From positions 992,001 through 1,056,000 of the forward strand of contig NC_015673.1 in assembly GCF_000177535.2 (NCBI RefSeq): a DNA stretch of 64,000 bases. The letters run 5' to 3'. This document shows positions 49,925 to 58,160 of this stretch, piece by piece; the first letter of the stretch is position 1; every line of letters starts with the position of its first letter. The translations under genes and the position numbers were made by a program. A model generated the notes under the pieces. It was given only the letters and a program-made list of their open reading frames with translations, was not told the origin of the DNA and ran no database searches. Source of the DNA: Corynebacterium resistens DSM 45100. GTDB taxonomy: Bacteria; Actinomycetota; Actinomycetes; Mycobacteriales; Mycobacteriaceae.

Positions 49925-49973
49925 TTGAACTCTTTTTCGACGCCACCACGGGCCGACCGGCCGAAGAGTTCAA
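49925..49973. repeat. perfect 10-bp inverted repeat
   Basis: TTGAACTCTT (49925-49934) and AAGAGTTCAA (49964-49973) are exact reverse complements separated by 29 bp. The spacer itself contains GGCCG and CGGCC, which can pair. The structure lies between the HNH gene start and the ABC-transporter gene end. No T-run follows on the minus strand, so it is not a typical terminator. Confidence 0.7.
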
Positions 49974-49990
49974 CCGGGTGAAGCTGTACA

Positions 49991-50027
49991 GGGGAGGGAA
50001 CGGGAAGGGAACGGGGAGGGAAAGGGG
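49991..50027 (+). other. G-rich tract, possible G-quadruplex or Rho-entry site
   Basis: The plus strand carries seven runs of three or four G (starts at 49991, 49996, 50002, 50007, 50013, 50018, 50024) separated by one to three bases, mostly A. It lies directly after the stop of the minus-strand ATPase gene (50035). The mRNA from that operon is therefore C-rich and G-poor here, while the opposite DNA strand could fold as a G-quadruplex. It is followed by GGGACGTCCC at 50025-50034. Confidence 0.6.
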
Positions 50028-50034
50028 ACGTCCC

Positions 50035-50838
50035 TTATAGAATGCTCGACAGGAATTCCTGGGTGCGCTTGTTCTGAGGGGTGTTGATGACCTCAGCCGC
50101 GGGGCCGATCTCTTGGATAACACCGCCGTCCATGAAAGCCACGGTGTCTGCAACTTCGCGCGCGAAACCCATCTCGTGGGTCACGACTAGCATCGTCATG
50201 CCCTCGTCGGCGAGGTCACGCATCACGCCCAGTACTTCACCGACTAGCTCGGGATCGAGGGCGCTAGTGGGCTCGTCGAACAGCATCAGCTTCGGGCGCA
50301 TGGCTAGCGCTCGCGCAATGGCTACACGTTGTTGCTGACCGCCGGAAAGTTGCACCGGGTAGGCATCGGCTTTGTGTGCCAAGCCCACGCGCTCCAGTAA
50401 CCGCCGCGCATATTCCTCAGCAGAATCGCGCGATTCGCCCCGCACCTGAATCGGTGCCTCAATAATGTTCTCTAACACCGTACGATGCGTAAACAGATTG
50501 AAGTGCTGGAACACCATACCGATGTCCACGCGTTGCTTGGCGGCTTCCTTTTCGGAGATTTCGTAGAGCGTGCCGCCCTTCTCGCGGTAACCGATGAGTT
50601 CGCCGTCCACTTCGATGCGCCCAGCTGTCGGTTTCTCTAGGTGATTCACGCATCGCAACAGCGTGGACTTGCCGGATCCGCTTGGACCGATCAGGCAGGT
50701 CACAGTGCCTTGGGGAACTTGGAGATCGATTCCTTTTAACACCTCGATGCGCCCGTACTTCTTCCAAAGATTGTGGATGTTGATCATCGGCACGGTGGCT
50801 CCGGATTTCGTTTGATCCATGGAATTCGTTTCAGACAC
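50035..50838 (-). CDS. polar amino-acid ABC transporter ATPase
   Basis: This is the ATP-binding subunit of an uptake system, driving import of an amino acid. The 267-residue protein has [15 protein letters not shown] (Walker A), [11 protein letters not shown] (Q-loop), [19 protein letters not shown] (ABC signature), [14 protein letters not shown] (Walker B) and VVTHEMGFA (switch His). These residues match the glutamine/glutamate GlnQ branch. GTG 50838 is used because GAGG lies about 8 nt upstream and the frame beyond overlaps the permease gene. It is the last gene of the binding protein-permease-ATPase operon. Confidence 0.92.
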   Translation of the reverse strand: MSETNSMDQTKSGATVPMINIHNLWKKYGRIEVLKGIDLQVPQGTVTCLIGPSGSGKSTLLRCVNHLEKPTAGRIEVDGELIGYREKGGTLYEISEKEAAKQRVDIGMVFQHFNLFTHRTVLENIIEAPIQVRGESRDSAEEYARRLLERVGLAHKADAYPVQLSGGQQQRVAIARALAMRPKLMLFDEPTSALDPELVGEVLGVMRDLADEGMTMLVVTHEMGFAREVADTVAFMDGGVIQEIGPAAEVINTPQNKRTQEFLSSIL

Positions 50839-50843
50839 AGCCC

Positions 50844-51776
50844 TTACCTCGTTCCCTCGTTGTCTACTGTCACATTCCGCGGTGGCACCCCTTCGGCGTC
50901 GGCCAGAGCAGCCAACTGACGCCCGGTGAGCTGGCGTGAAGAGCCGCGAGAGAAGTACCGCTCTAAGTAGTGCTGCGCGACCATCAGCAAGCTGGTGATG
51001 ACGAGGTACCAAGTGGCGGCGACCAGCAGCAGTGGAACCGGCAGGAACAGGTTGTTCGAGATATCGGTAGTGCGCCCGTACAACTCACCGGCGTAAGGAA
51101 TCGCGATCACTAGGGAGGTAGTCTTCAGCAAACTGATGAACTCGTTGCCCGTCGGCGGAATAATGATGCGCATCGCTTGCGGCAACACGGTGCGGCGCAT
51201 GTTCTGCCACCACGTCATACCCAGCGCCTTCGAGGCTTCTGATTGGCCTTCCGGGACTGCTTGGATCCCGGCGCGGACGATCTCGGCCATATAAGCGGCC
51301 TCATTCAACGCCAGACCAACCACTGCCAGCAGAAACATGTTGGAAAGGAATGCCTGCAAATCAATTTCGGCAAATCCCACGCTTACTGACTGGTAAATCG
51401 AGCCAAGTAGGCCCCAGAACACCAGCTGTACATAGATCGGCGTACCGCGGAAAATCCACAGGTATAGCCACGCCACTGCTTGCAATACTGGGTTCGGGGA
51501 CATGCGCAGCACGGCCACGATGGCGCCAAGGATCACACCGATCAGCATGGAAAAAACTGTCAGTGCAATCGTGCGCAGTGCAGCAATGGCTACGCGGGTA
51601 TCCAAAACGTACTGGAAGTAGGTATCCCAGTGATAGGCCTCGTTGGTGGCTGCTCCGATGATGAACCACACCAGCAGAGCCAGCAGGATAGCGGCCGTCA
51701 CCCACCGCCAAGGGTGCTTCAGGGGCACGGCTTGGATTTCGGAAGGCTGTTCTTTTGCGGTGCTAGCTAGCTTCAT
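50844..51776 (-). CDS. polar amino-acid ABC transporter permease
   Basis: The 310-residue membrane protein has a hydrophobic N-terminal helix ([20 protein letters not shown]), a periplasmic loop and then the HisM/GlnP core. [40 protein letters not shown], and the EAA-type coupling loop [23 protein letters not shown] are present. The FRGTP and QSEASKALG blocks are typical of amino-acid permeases. The C-terminal tail is hydrophilic. The start overlaps the binding-protein gene by 4 bp and its stop lies 5 bp before the ATPase. Confidence 0.92.
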   Translation of the reverse strand: MKLASTAKEQPSEIQAVPLKHPWRWVTAAILLALLVWFIIGAATNEAYHWDTYFQYVLDTRVAIAALRTIALTVFSMLIGVILGAIVAVLRMSPNPVLQAVAWLYLWIFRGTPIYVQLVFWGLLGSIYQSVSVGFAEIDLQAFLSNMFLLAVVGLALNEAAYMAEIVRAGIQAVPEGQSEASKALGMTWWQNMRRTVLPQAMRIIIPPTGNEFISLLKTTSLVIAIPYAGELYGRTTDISNNLFLPVPLLLVAATWYLVITSLLMVAQHYLERYFSRGSSRQLTGRQLAALADAEGVPPRNVTVDNEGTR

Positions 51777-52723
51777 GCGGTCTCTTCCTTTTCATTCCGA
51801 CGCCGCGCGCGCCGCGATTCAAGTGGTTTGAGGTTCACTGTGACCTGTTTGACAGCGGCATCCTTCAGTCCCCATGGAGCCAGGATGCGCTCGTAAGTCC
51901 CGTCTTTCTTGAGCTTGTCAAGGGCAGCTGCCATGGCTGGTGCTAGGGGAGAATCTTTCTTGAACGCCCATCCGAAGGGAGCGGTATCAAAAGCGTTGCC
52001 CACCTGGCTGAGCCGACCGTTGGAGCGTTTGACGGCGTAGCTGATGACGGGGGAATCAGAGCTATATGCCTGTGCACGACCCAAGATGGTGGCAGTCGCA
52101 GCGGCATCGGCAGTGGCGTAGACCAACTTGGTGATCTTAGGTTTGCCCTTGGCCTCGCAATCCTCAGATTTTCCTTGGACCTCATCCGTATCGGAATAGG
52201 TACCCTTCTGCACGGCGACGGTCATCCCACAGGCGTTGTTGGGATCCACATTGCCTTCATTACCGGGCTGCGTGGCCCAGGCGACGCCGGCATTGAGGAA
52301 GTCGACGAAGTCGTAGTTTTTCTGACGTTCTTCGGTATCAGTGAGAGCCGAAGCTCCCATCTCGATCGAACCGGCAGAAATTGCTGGCAAAATGAGGGAA
52401 AAATCCATCTGGCGGGGTTGTACGTCTAGGCCCAACACGGATCCTGCAGCTTTTACCAAGTCCATTTCCACACCGATGATGTTGCCTTCAGAGTCCTTAA
52501 ACTCATTGGGAGCATATGGAGTGTTGGTGGCTGCGGTGACGGTACCGCGCGCTGCAATGTTTTTGGGAACCAGTTGCGCGAGTTCGGGATCCTTCGCCGG
52601 TTGGATGTTCTTCCAACCCTCGGGATGCCCCGTTTCTTCGTTGGTGGCGCACGCCCCGACCGTCGTTGTTAGCATCAGCGCAAAGAGCGCGTGAGCCGTA
52701 ACGCGGAGCTTTGATTTAAACAT
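51773..52723 (-). CDS. amino-acid ABC transporter substrate-binding lipoprotein
   Basis: The 316-residue exported lipoprotein captures the amino acid outside the membrane. It has a signal peptide MFKSKLRVTAHALFALMLTT ending in the lipobox VGAC. The solute-binding domain (family 3) follows, with RGTVTAATNTPYAPNEF, GVEMDLVKAAGSVLGLDVQ, SIEMGASALTDTEERQ and YDFVDFLNAG. A pair of Cys (ACGM and DCEAK) probably forms a disulphide. The C-terminus is Lys/Arg-rich. The longer open frame to 53215 is an antisense shadow of ogt; ATG 52723 is set by the signal peptide. It is divergent from ogt with a 22-bp gap. Confidence 0.92.
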   Translation of the reverse strand: MFKSKLRVTAHALFALMLTTTVGACATNEETGHPEGWKNIQPAKDPELAQLVPKNIAARGTVTAATNTPYAPNEFKDSEGNIIGVEMDLVKAAGSVLGLDVQPRQMDFSLILPAISAGSIEMGASALTDTEERQKNYDFVDFLNAGVAWATQPGNEGNVDPNNACGMTVAVQKGTYSDTDEVQGKSEDCEAKGKPKITKLVYATADAAATATILGRAQAYSSDSPVISYAVKRSNGRLSQVGNAFDTAPFGWAFKKDSPLAPAMAAALDKLKKDGTYERILAPWGLKDAAVKQVTVNLKPLESRRARRRNEKEETA

Positions 52724-52745
52724 AGAGGAAAGTCTATACGAATAA

Positions 52746-53300
52746 ATGCAAAATATTAGCATTGTTGAGGTGAACACACCGCTGGGGAAAATGCTTGCGA
52801 CTGCTTCGGGCTCAACTCCAGCAGGCAGTGTCCTGACGGGATTGTGGTATCCGGAACATTGGAATCCGGAGCACTCTGGCGAGCGGCCCAAGACCCTGCA
52901 GATGGATGAGGTTCGGGGCACGTTGGCGTCGGTGGAAAAAGAACTACAGCAGTACTTCAACGGCGAAAGAAGGCGTTTCACCGTGCCCACGGCGGTGATA
53001 GAAGACCCCGGGCTGCTGAAGGGAACCGAGTTGCAAAAAGCCGTGTGGCAACACATCGCGCGAGTGGAGTTCGGCGAGCTTGCGACATACGGCGAGATTG
53101 CGCATGCGTTGGGAAAGCCGAAGGCGGCGCGCCCAGTAGGACAGGCCGTGGGGCGCAATCCGATTTCGATTGTGGTGGGGTGCCATCGGATCGTGGGTGC
53201 GAACGGCAAGATCACTGGTTACGCTGGCGGGTTGGAAAGAAAGCGCGCGCTGCTCCGGATTGAGGGGTGCGCGGAGTATGACGACCCCGCAGGAAGGTAA
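52746..53300 (+). CDS. ogt: methylated-DNA-protein-cysteine methyltransferase
   Basis: Ogt repairs O6-alkylguanine by transferring the alkyl group to its own Cys. The 184-residue protein has FQ-type TELQKAVWQHIARVEFGELATYG near residue 97, then RPVGQAVGRNPISIVVGCHRI. The active Cys sits in GCHR where most relatives have PCHR. GKITGYAGGLERKRALLRIEG follows. The catalytic Cys, His and the arginine finger (ARPVGQAVGRN) are present, so activity is likely. ATG 52746 is used; it is divergent from the transporter genes and runs into glsA. Confidence 0.93.
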   Translation: MQNISIVEVNTPLGKMLATASGSTPAGSVLTGLWYPEHWNPEHSGERPKTLQMDEVRGTLASVEKELQQYFNGERRRFTVPTAVIEDPGLLKGTELQKAVWQHIARVEFGELATYGEIAHALGKPKAARPVGQAVGRNPISIVVGCHRIVGANGKITGYAGGLERKRALLRIEGCAEYDDPAGR

Positions 53301-53307
53301 ACGCTCC

Positions 53308-54600
53308 ATGACTGATCTGCTCGATCGGGTGCAGCTCAATACCCCCGAACGCAAGCTGGTAAAAGAAGGCCTGATCAGCGACTATCTTCGAAGCATCATG
53401 GCGGATAACGCTGATAACTCCGAGGGGCAAACTGCTCAATACATCGCCGCGTTGCGCGATGCTGATCCAGAGCCTTTCGCTACTGCTCTATGCACGTTGG
53501 ACGGTCGCATCTACTCTTCGGCTTATGGGGGCTCTTTTACCGACGCCAACGTGGCGGCCGATCAAGTTGAATTCACGATTCAGTCCATTTCGAAGCCGTT
53601 TGTTTATGCTTTAGCGCTAGAAGAACACGGCATCGAAGAGCTCATGAAGGTCGTGGGAATGGAGCCATCGGGGGAGGCCTTCAACGAGTTGAGCCTAGAA
53701 GGCGATACGAAACGCCCCGTGAACCCAATGATCAACGCGGGCGCGATTACCGTGAACCAGTTGATCAATGGTTCGGAATCCAGCGTGGAAGATCGCGTGG
53801 CGAAGATCCACGACTTTATGAACGAACTGGCTGGTCGGAAGCTGATGTTGGATAAACAAACCGCGAGCTCTGAATTGGAATCATCCGATCGCAACCTAGC
53901 TCTGGCTCACATGTTGCGCAGCTACCACATCATTCAGGACAGCGCGGAGGATGCGGTCAATAGCTACGTGCAGCAGTGTTCAATCAAGGTCAACGTGCGA
54001 GATCTGGCGGTGATGGGGGCGACGTTGGCTTCTGGCGGTGTGCAGCCGTTGACGGGCAAGCGTGTGATGAAACAATCTGTGGCGCGCCAAGTGCAATCGG
54101 TGATGGCATCCGCGGGGATGTATAACGCTGCTGGCCGATGGATGGCGCGCGTGGGAATCCCGGCGAAGTCCGGTGTGGCGGGCGGCGTGCTGGGTACGTT
54201 GCCGGGCCAGCTGGGCTTGAGTTCGTTCTCACCGAAACTCGACGAGCAAGGAAATAGCGTGCGCGGGGTGCGGGTATTCCAGCGACTGAGCAAGGACATG
54301 GGGCTGCACCTGATGGCGCCCGAACCGAGAGGTCGCGCCAGCGTGCGTAGCCTTACAGAGGATGAATCGACGGGGGAGAGTATTGTCTGCTTGCAAGGCG
54401 ATATTGACTTCATCGGTGGGGAGCGCTTGTACCGGACGCTGATGGAACATCAGCTGAAACACAAGCAGCTTGTCTTCGACCTGACCCGCGTAGATGGCAT
54501 GAATTCCGTGGGGCGCAAGATGCTGACCAACGGGATTGAGCTGCTGCGCGAGGAAGGCTTTAGCATCCGGATTGAAGACCCAGACGGGCTGCTGGCATGA
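53308..54600 (+). CDS. glsA: glutaminase with C-terminal STAS domain
   Basis: Glutaminase hydrolyses glutamine to glutamate and ammonia. The 430-residue protein has the serine-dependent glutaminase domain (residues 1-320) with FTIQSISKPFVYALALEEHG (catalytic Ser and Lys), NPMINAGAI, and YNAAGRWMARVGIPAKSGVAGG. Residues about 340-430 form a STAS-type (anti-sigma antagonist-like) domain: ESIVCLQGDIDFIGGERLYR, VFDLTRVDGMNSVGRKML. Such fusions occur in other actinobacteria. ATG 53308 has AGGAAGG 10 nt upstream; ATG 53278 overlaps ogt and is less likely. A glutamine/glutamate-type ABC transporter is encoded just upstream on the other strand. Confidence 0.92.
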   Translation: MTDLLDRVQLNTPERKLVKEGLISDYLRSIMADNADNSEGQTAQYIAALRDADPEPFATALCTLDGRIYSSAYGGSFTDANVAADQVEFTIQSISKPFVYALALEEHGIEELMKVVGMEPSGEAFNELSLEGDTKRPVNPMINAGAITVNQLINGSESSVEDRVAKIHDFMNELAGRKLMLDKQTASSELESSDRNLALAHMLRSYHIIQDSAEDAVNSYVQQCSIKVNVRDLAVMGATLASGGVQPLTGKRVMKQSVARQVQSVMASAGMYNAAGRWMARVGIPAKSGVAGGVLGTLPGQLGLSSFSPKLDEQGNSVRGVRVFQRLSKDMGLHLMAPEPRGRASVRSLTEDESTGESIVCLQGDIDFIGGERLYRTLMEHQLKHKQLVFDLTRVDGMNSVGRKMLTNGIELLREEGFSIRIEDPDGLLA

Positions 54601-54606
54601 GGGCCT

Positions 54607-54858
54607 TTAGATGATGAAGAAGGCGAGCGCGATGATCAGTACGACTACAAGGACGATAGCGAGCAACACTTGACCCTTGGGGCGGGTGCCACCTTCTGAG
54701 CCACCGGAACTGTCGGAGCCATTGTGCTCTTGAGACGCCCCACGGCCTTGAGCAACCTCGTTGGACCTCGATTCAAGCCCCTGCTCGAAAGGGTTTGGAA
54801 GGTCATTGCCACCGTAGTTGGTATTGGCATCGTGATGTTTGGGATCAAACGGGTTCAT
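54607..54858 (-). CDS. small tail-anchored membrane protein
   Basis: The 83-residue protein is polar for its first 60 residues (HHDANTNYGGNDLPNPFEQG, then Ser/Gly/Glu-rich). It ends in one hydrophobic helix (VLLAIVLVVVLIIALAFFII) that runs to the C-terminus. This is a tail-anchor layout with the bulk on the cytoplasmic side. The frame is open 20 codons further upstream with a Pro-rich start; ATG 54858 is used. It converges on glsA with a 6-bp gap. No function is known. Confidence 0.6.
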   Translation of the reverse strand: MNPFDPKHHDANTNYGGNDLPNPFEQGLESRSNEVAQGRGASQEHNGSDSSGGSEGGTRPKGQVLLAIVLVVVLIIALAFFII

Positions 54859-54944
54859 TAGAGGGCACTTCCGGTCAATAGGTGAATAGGGTGGCGGTTG
54901 GAATGGTGGCGGGGGCAACTGCTACTTCAGCTCGGTGGGGATGA

Positions 54945-55676
54945 CTACTTCAGCTCGTTACCCATGATGGTGACCATGCAGGAGCCATATTTGGTGTTTG
55001 ATTCATCCTTCTTCACGGTTTTGCCTTTGAAGCGGATTTCACATTTCGTCTTGGCATTGCTGTTACCCACGCTGGGTGAAACACTGATTGAGTACGCTCC
55101 AGTGCTGCTAGCCTCGTATTTCTTTTTGAAAGAGCCGCTTGTCAATTTTTCAGATTTGACCTCGTAGCCCTCGTTGTAGAAAACGGTTGCTTCGCCACCA
55201 GACCAGCTGCCTTCGATCTCAACTTCGCCATCCGAGCTGGAGGAACCCGAAGCGACGCTATCCTCCGAATCATCGTCAGCAAGTAGTTTGTAGCCTCCGA
55301 ATGCTAGAGCGATGACGGCAATGACTGCAATGGGGATCATGATGATCGCGGCAGAGGAGTTGGAGGATTTCGGTGGCTGCTGTGGGTACGCAAAGCCATG
55401 AGGCTGCCGTCCCTGTGGTCCCTGTGGGCCGTTAAATCCAGCGCCATTAAACCCAGGATGACCGGGGCCAAACTGGCCTGGGTTAGGTCCAAATTGCCCC
55501 GGTTGGCCGTTGGGATTGTGTTGCGAGAACTGCGGATTACCCTGGGGGTAAGGCTGATTGGGGTGCGGGTATTGCTGATTGCCATAAGGCGACTGGTTTG
55601 GGCCCTGACCTTGGTGATTAGCGCCATTGTGTGGGGAATTGTGCCCCCCATTGGAATAGGGATTAGGCGGGTTCAA
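54945..55676 (-). CDS. Pro/Gln/Asn/Gly-rich single-pass membrane protein, MmpS-like outer domain
   Basis: The 243-residue protein begins with about 100 residues of low-complexity Asn/Pro/Gln/Gly/Tyr sequence (QYPHPNQPYPQG, GQFGPNPGQFGPG). A membrane helix follows (AAIIMIPIAVIAVIALAFGGY, about 110-130). The C-terminal domain of about 110 residues is beta-rich with two Cys (TKCEIRFKGKTVK and GSCMV). The outer domain, with a Val/Tyr-rich strand pattern and a late Cys pair, resembles the MmpS accessory proteins of mycobacteria, but this is a fold-level impression. The N-terminal repeat composition is like that of the peptide gene at 58153. Confidence 0.6.
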   Translation of the reverse strand: MNPPNPYSNGGHNSPHNGANHQGQGPNQSPYGNQQYPHPNQPYPQGNPQFSQHNPNGQPGQFGPNPGQFGPGHPGFNGAGFNGPQGPQGRQPHGFAYPQQPPKSSNSSAAIIMIPIAVIAVIALAFGGYKLLADDDSEDSVASGSSSSDGEVEIEGSWSGGEATVFYNEGYEVKSEKLTSGSFKKKYEASSTGAYSISVSPSVGNSNAKTKCEIRFKGKTVKKDESNTKYGSCMVTIMGNELK

Positions 55677-55939
55677 GGGGCTGATCCTTTCAATCGTGTG
55701 GAGTGACTCGATTTATATTCGCATGGCTGCGAGCATTTTTCTGGGCAAACAGAATCAATGCCCAATAACGTGTGGATGTGGGGCGGAGGCGCCTAGGGAA
55801 ACCAGTGCCAACCTAAGTTTTCGAACATCGCAATGCAGTGTCGCAGTCTCGGTCTATGTTCTATTTATGGGCAGGCTGAGACCTGTACCTGGGTTCGGCG
55901 AAGGGCGTCGAACAACGAACATGAGAAAAGAGTAGAGAA

Positions 55940-56311
55940 ATGGAAGCTGCGCAGATAGCGGAATGGACGTTCATTGAAGAGGTTCCGATTCCTCAGGACG
56001 TCATGGAACTAATGGTGCCGGGCGAGCAACCGGTAGTTGCCTTCAAGACCTTTCGTGACAGCGCGATTTTCACCAGCAAGCGTTTAATTATGCGGGATGC
56101 GCAAGGTCTGAGAGGGAAGAAAGTGGAGGTGTATTCGCTGCCGTACTCCTCAATCAACATGTGGTCGACTGAGAACGCTGGAACCCTCGATTTCAACGCA
56201 GAGGTTGAATTGTGGACCCGCGCAGGGAAAATCAAGGTAAAGATCGGCCGTGGGTTAGATGTTCGCAGGCTGGACATGCTGATCGCGCACAGTGTGCTGG
56301 GGGCGAAATAA
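55940..56311 (+). CDS. bacterial PH-domain protein (bPH_1 type)
   Basis: This 123-residue cytoplasmic protein has a single bacterial pleckstrin-homology fold: VAFKTFRDSAIFTSKRLIMRD, VEVYSLPYSSINMWSTENAG, FNAEVELWTRAGKIKVKIG. The TSKRLI and YSSI blocks are diagnostic for the family. The role of these proteins is unknown. A hairpin (GTTCGGCG pairing with CGTCGAAC, 55893-55913) lies upstream of the start. It converges on the radical SAM gene with a 25-bp gap. The 263 bp before it hold its own promoter and that of the divergent membrane protein; I found no further gene there. Confidence 0.8.
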   Translation: MEAAQIAEWTFIEEVPIPQDVMELMVPGEQPVVAFKTFRDSAIFTSKRLIMRDAQGLRGKKVEVYSLPYSSINMWSTENAGTLDFNAEVELWTRAGKIKVKIGRGLDVRRLDMLIAHSVLGAK

Positions 56312-56336
56312 GTCAGTCGGAGTAGGCAGGCTGGGC

Positions 56337-58160
56337 TCAGTTAGCCCAATCGAAACGGAACTCGTGGAAAGGCAAGTTCACGGTTTCTAAGTGGTAGAAG
56401 GCATTCTTGGCATGCTTCGCGTAGTGGTACTCGCGTGCCTTGATCGTGGTGATTGAGAGCAGGTTGCCGTAGTTGGGCAGGAACGTGTGGGCGTATTGAT
56501 TGAGGAAACGCGATAGGTCCAGCATCCAGCCTCCTTCGACGCGTTGAAGCTCCGCGGCGTAGAAATCCGTGGTGGCCACGTGCTCCATTTTGGTGCGCTC
56601 CTCGTCTCCATAGACCACGTGGTTATCGCGGAGCAATTGCACGCGGACGGCGTTGATTGCGCCGTCATTAGCGTTGAGGGACCAGAGGTCATCGGCGACG
56701 AATGCCATGGTGGCGTCGGTAGAAGAGAGCACAGCTTGGGTCATGCGGCCGTAAAGGCGACTGGAGAAGAGGTCTGTGGATGCCTGGTTGACGTGCAGGC
56801 GGACGGCGCCTTTGCGAAAGAGTGTTTGGAGGTTTGGATCGCGCTGGATAATTGAGGTAATCGAGTTCTTTTCTTCGAAAAGCTCGGAATTGAACTCCAT
56901 GATGCGTGGAATGGAGTGGTCGTCATAGATGCGAGGTTGATTTTGCCGGATGAATGAATCGGCAAGGCGCCGTGAAACGTCCGGCTTTGGCGGGAACCGG
57001 TGGGGCTGGGCACGGTAGAGGGCCTTCTGAATTCCGCAGGTATAGGCTTTGTTTTGCTGCGTATTGTTGCGCTGGATTGGGCAACCAGCGTGGCAAAGAT
57101 AGAAATACTCGCAATCGATGCAATCGCGCGAGATTGCGGGATTGTTGTTTTCGTATCTGCGTATAGTCTCGGCGCCCTTGGAAGCGAGCTCTGGCATGCC
57201 CAGGTTAAGGATGTTTCCGAACTTTAGATCGGGTTCTGCTTGACCACGGTGGCATGGGTAGACATCGCCGTTCTTCTGGACGAGGAAATTATTGGAACCA
57301 CAGTTAATTTGGTTCGTGCAATAGCCGTGGGTGAATTCTTTGAACCATTCATAGTAAATGGCTTGCTCAAACTTGGTGCCCTCGAAATGCTGCCGAAGTT
57401 TCTCGAAAAACTCAACCATCTCGTTCTGGTTCAGTTGCGAGGTGTAATCGGATTTCACACTGTCGTAGGCAAACATGATGTAGAAGTCCGTGACCATGTC
57501 GAACCCATGGGCATCCAACCACTCGATATCGTGGATGAACTCATCTATCTTTTGCAGGTGCTCCGTTCCAACGACACAGCTGATTTGCTTACGGTGGGGA
57601 TAGTCCGCGAGCAGGAGGACATTGTTGATGGTGCGTTTCAGGGTTGATTTCCCGGCCTTGGTGGTACGCAGCTTCTCATGAAGGCTGAAAGGCAAATCGA
57701 AGCTGCCGGAAATGGAAACTTCGAATTCTTCGTAGAGGGGGCGCAACTTGTCGAAGTTGTACAAGTTGGTCTTAATGTGAATCGGAGCACCACCGCGGCC
57801 TAAGGCTTTGAGCTGCAAACGGTACTTCTGGCGGTACTCCGTGTATGCGCTAAACAAATCACGCAGAATAGCAGCCGGCAGGGTAGAGATCTCAGCGCCG
57901 TGAAGTAGTAGCGCATCAATCAATACACCTTGGTGCCCTAGGTGGTGCGCAATGCGGTGAAACTGAGAGACGATATCGCTGGGATCGTCCTTATTCTCGG
58001 TGAGATCACCGAGGTAGCAATAGCTACATCCAAGGTTGCAATATTGGTTGGGGACGAAGGTGAGTTTAATCGCGGTGTGAAATAGCTGTGCGCCAGAAGT
58101 TGTGCGGTTTGCGGTTGGAATACTCGTACTCTGTGGAATGGGGAGAAAAGTCTTAACCAT
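56337..58160 (-). CDS. radical SAM/SPASM peptide-modifying enzyme
   Basis: This is a predicted peptide maturase using S-adenosylmethionine radical chemistry. The 607-residue protein has the CxxxCxxC motif in PNQYCNLGCSYCYLGD (Cys41, 45, 48) for the radical cluster. Its SPASM region carries eight more Cys: 281, 287, 303 (GDVYPCHRG), 347, 350, 356, 360 (CIDCEYFYLCHAGC) and 375. Two auxiliary iron-sulphur clusters are therefore expected. Residues about 380-607 are an extra domain I do not recognise. ATG 58160 lies inside the last codons of the upstream peptide gene (ATGGTTAA), so translation is coupled. The open frame beyond it is only a shadow of the peptide gene. The exact chemistry is unknown. 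Confidence 0.9.
   Translation of the reverse strand: MVKTFLPIPQSTSIPTANRTTSGAQLFHTAIKLTFVPNQYCNLGCSYCYLGDLTENKDDPSDIVSQFHRIAHHLGHQGVLIDALLLHGAEISTLPAAILRDLFSAYTEYRQKYRLQLKALGRGGAPIHIKTNLYNFDKLRPLYEEFEVSISGSFDLPFSLHEKLRTTKAGKSTLKRTINNVLLLADYPHRKQISCVVGTEHLQKIDEFIHDIEWLDAHGFDMVTDFYIMFAYDSVKSDYTSQLNQNEMVEFFEKLRQHFEGTKFEQAIYYEWFKEFTHGYCTNQINCGSNNFLVQKNGDVYPCHRGQAEPDLKFGNILNLGMPELASKGAETIRRYENNNPAISRDCIDCEYFYLCHAGCPIQRNNTQQNKAYTCGIQKALYRAQPHRFPPKPDVSRRLADSFIRQNQPRIYDDHSIPRIMEFNSELFEEKNSITSIIQRDPNLQTLFRKGAVRLHVNQASTDLFSSRLYGRMTQAVLSSTDATMAFVADDLWSLNANDGAINAVRVQLLRDNHVVYGDEERTKMEHVATTDFYAAELQRVEGGWMLDLSRFLNQYAHTFLPNYGNLLSITTIKAREYHYAKHAKNAFYHLETVNLPFHEFRFDWAN

Noticed and set aside
52724-53215. Extension of the substrate-binding protein frame by about 160 codons
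   Set aside because: It is antisense to ogt, and the lipoprotein signal peptide sets the start at 52723.
52746-53300. Ogt as an alkyltransferase-like protein without activity because PCHR is GCHR
   Set aside because: The Cys, His and Arg are kept. Loss of function in the alkyltransferase-like group comes from replacing the Cys itself, so the Pro to Gly change is not evidence for it.
55696-55935. 79-codon plus-strand ORF between the low-complexity membrane protein and the PH-domain gene
   Set aside because: It has no coding character, no ribosome site and lies in a divergent promoter region.
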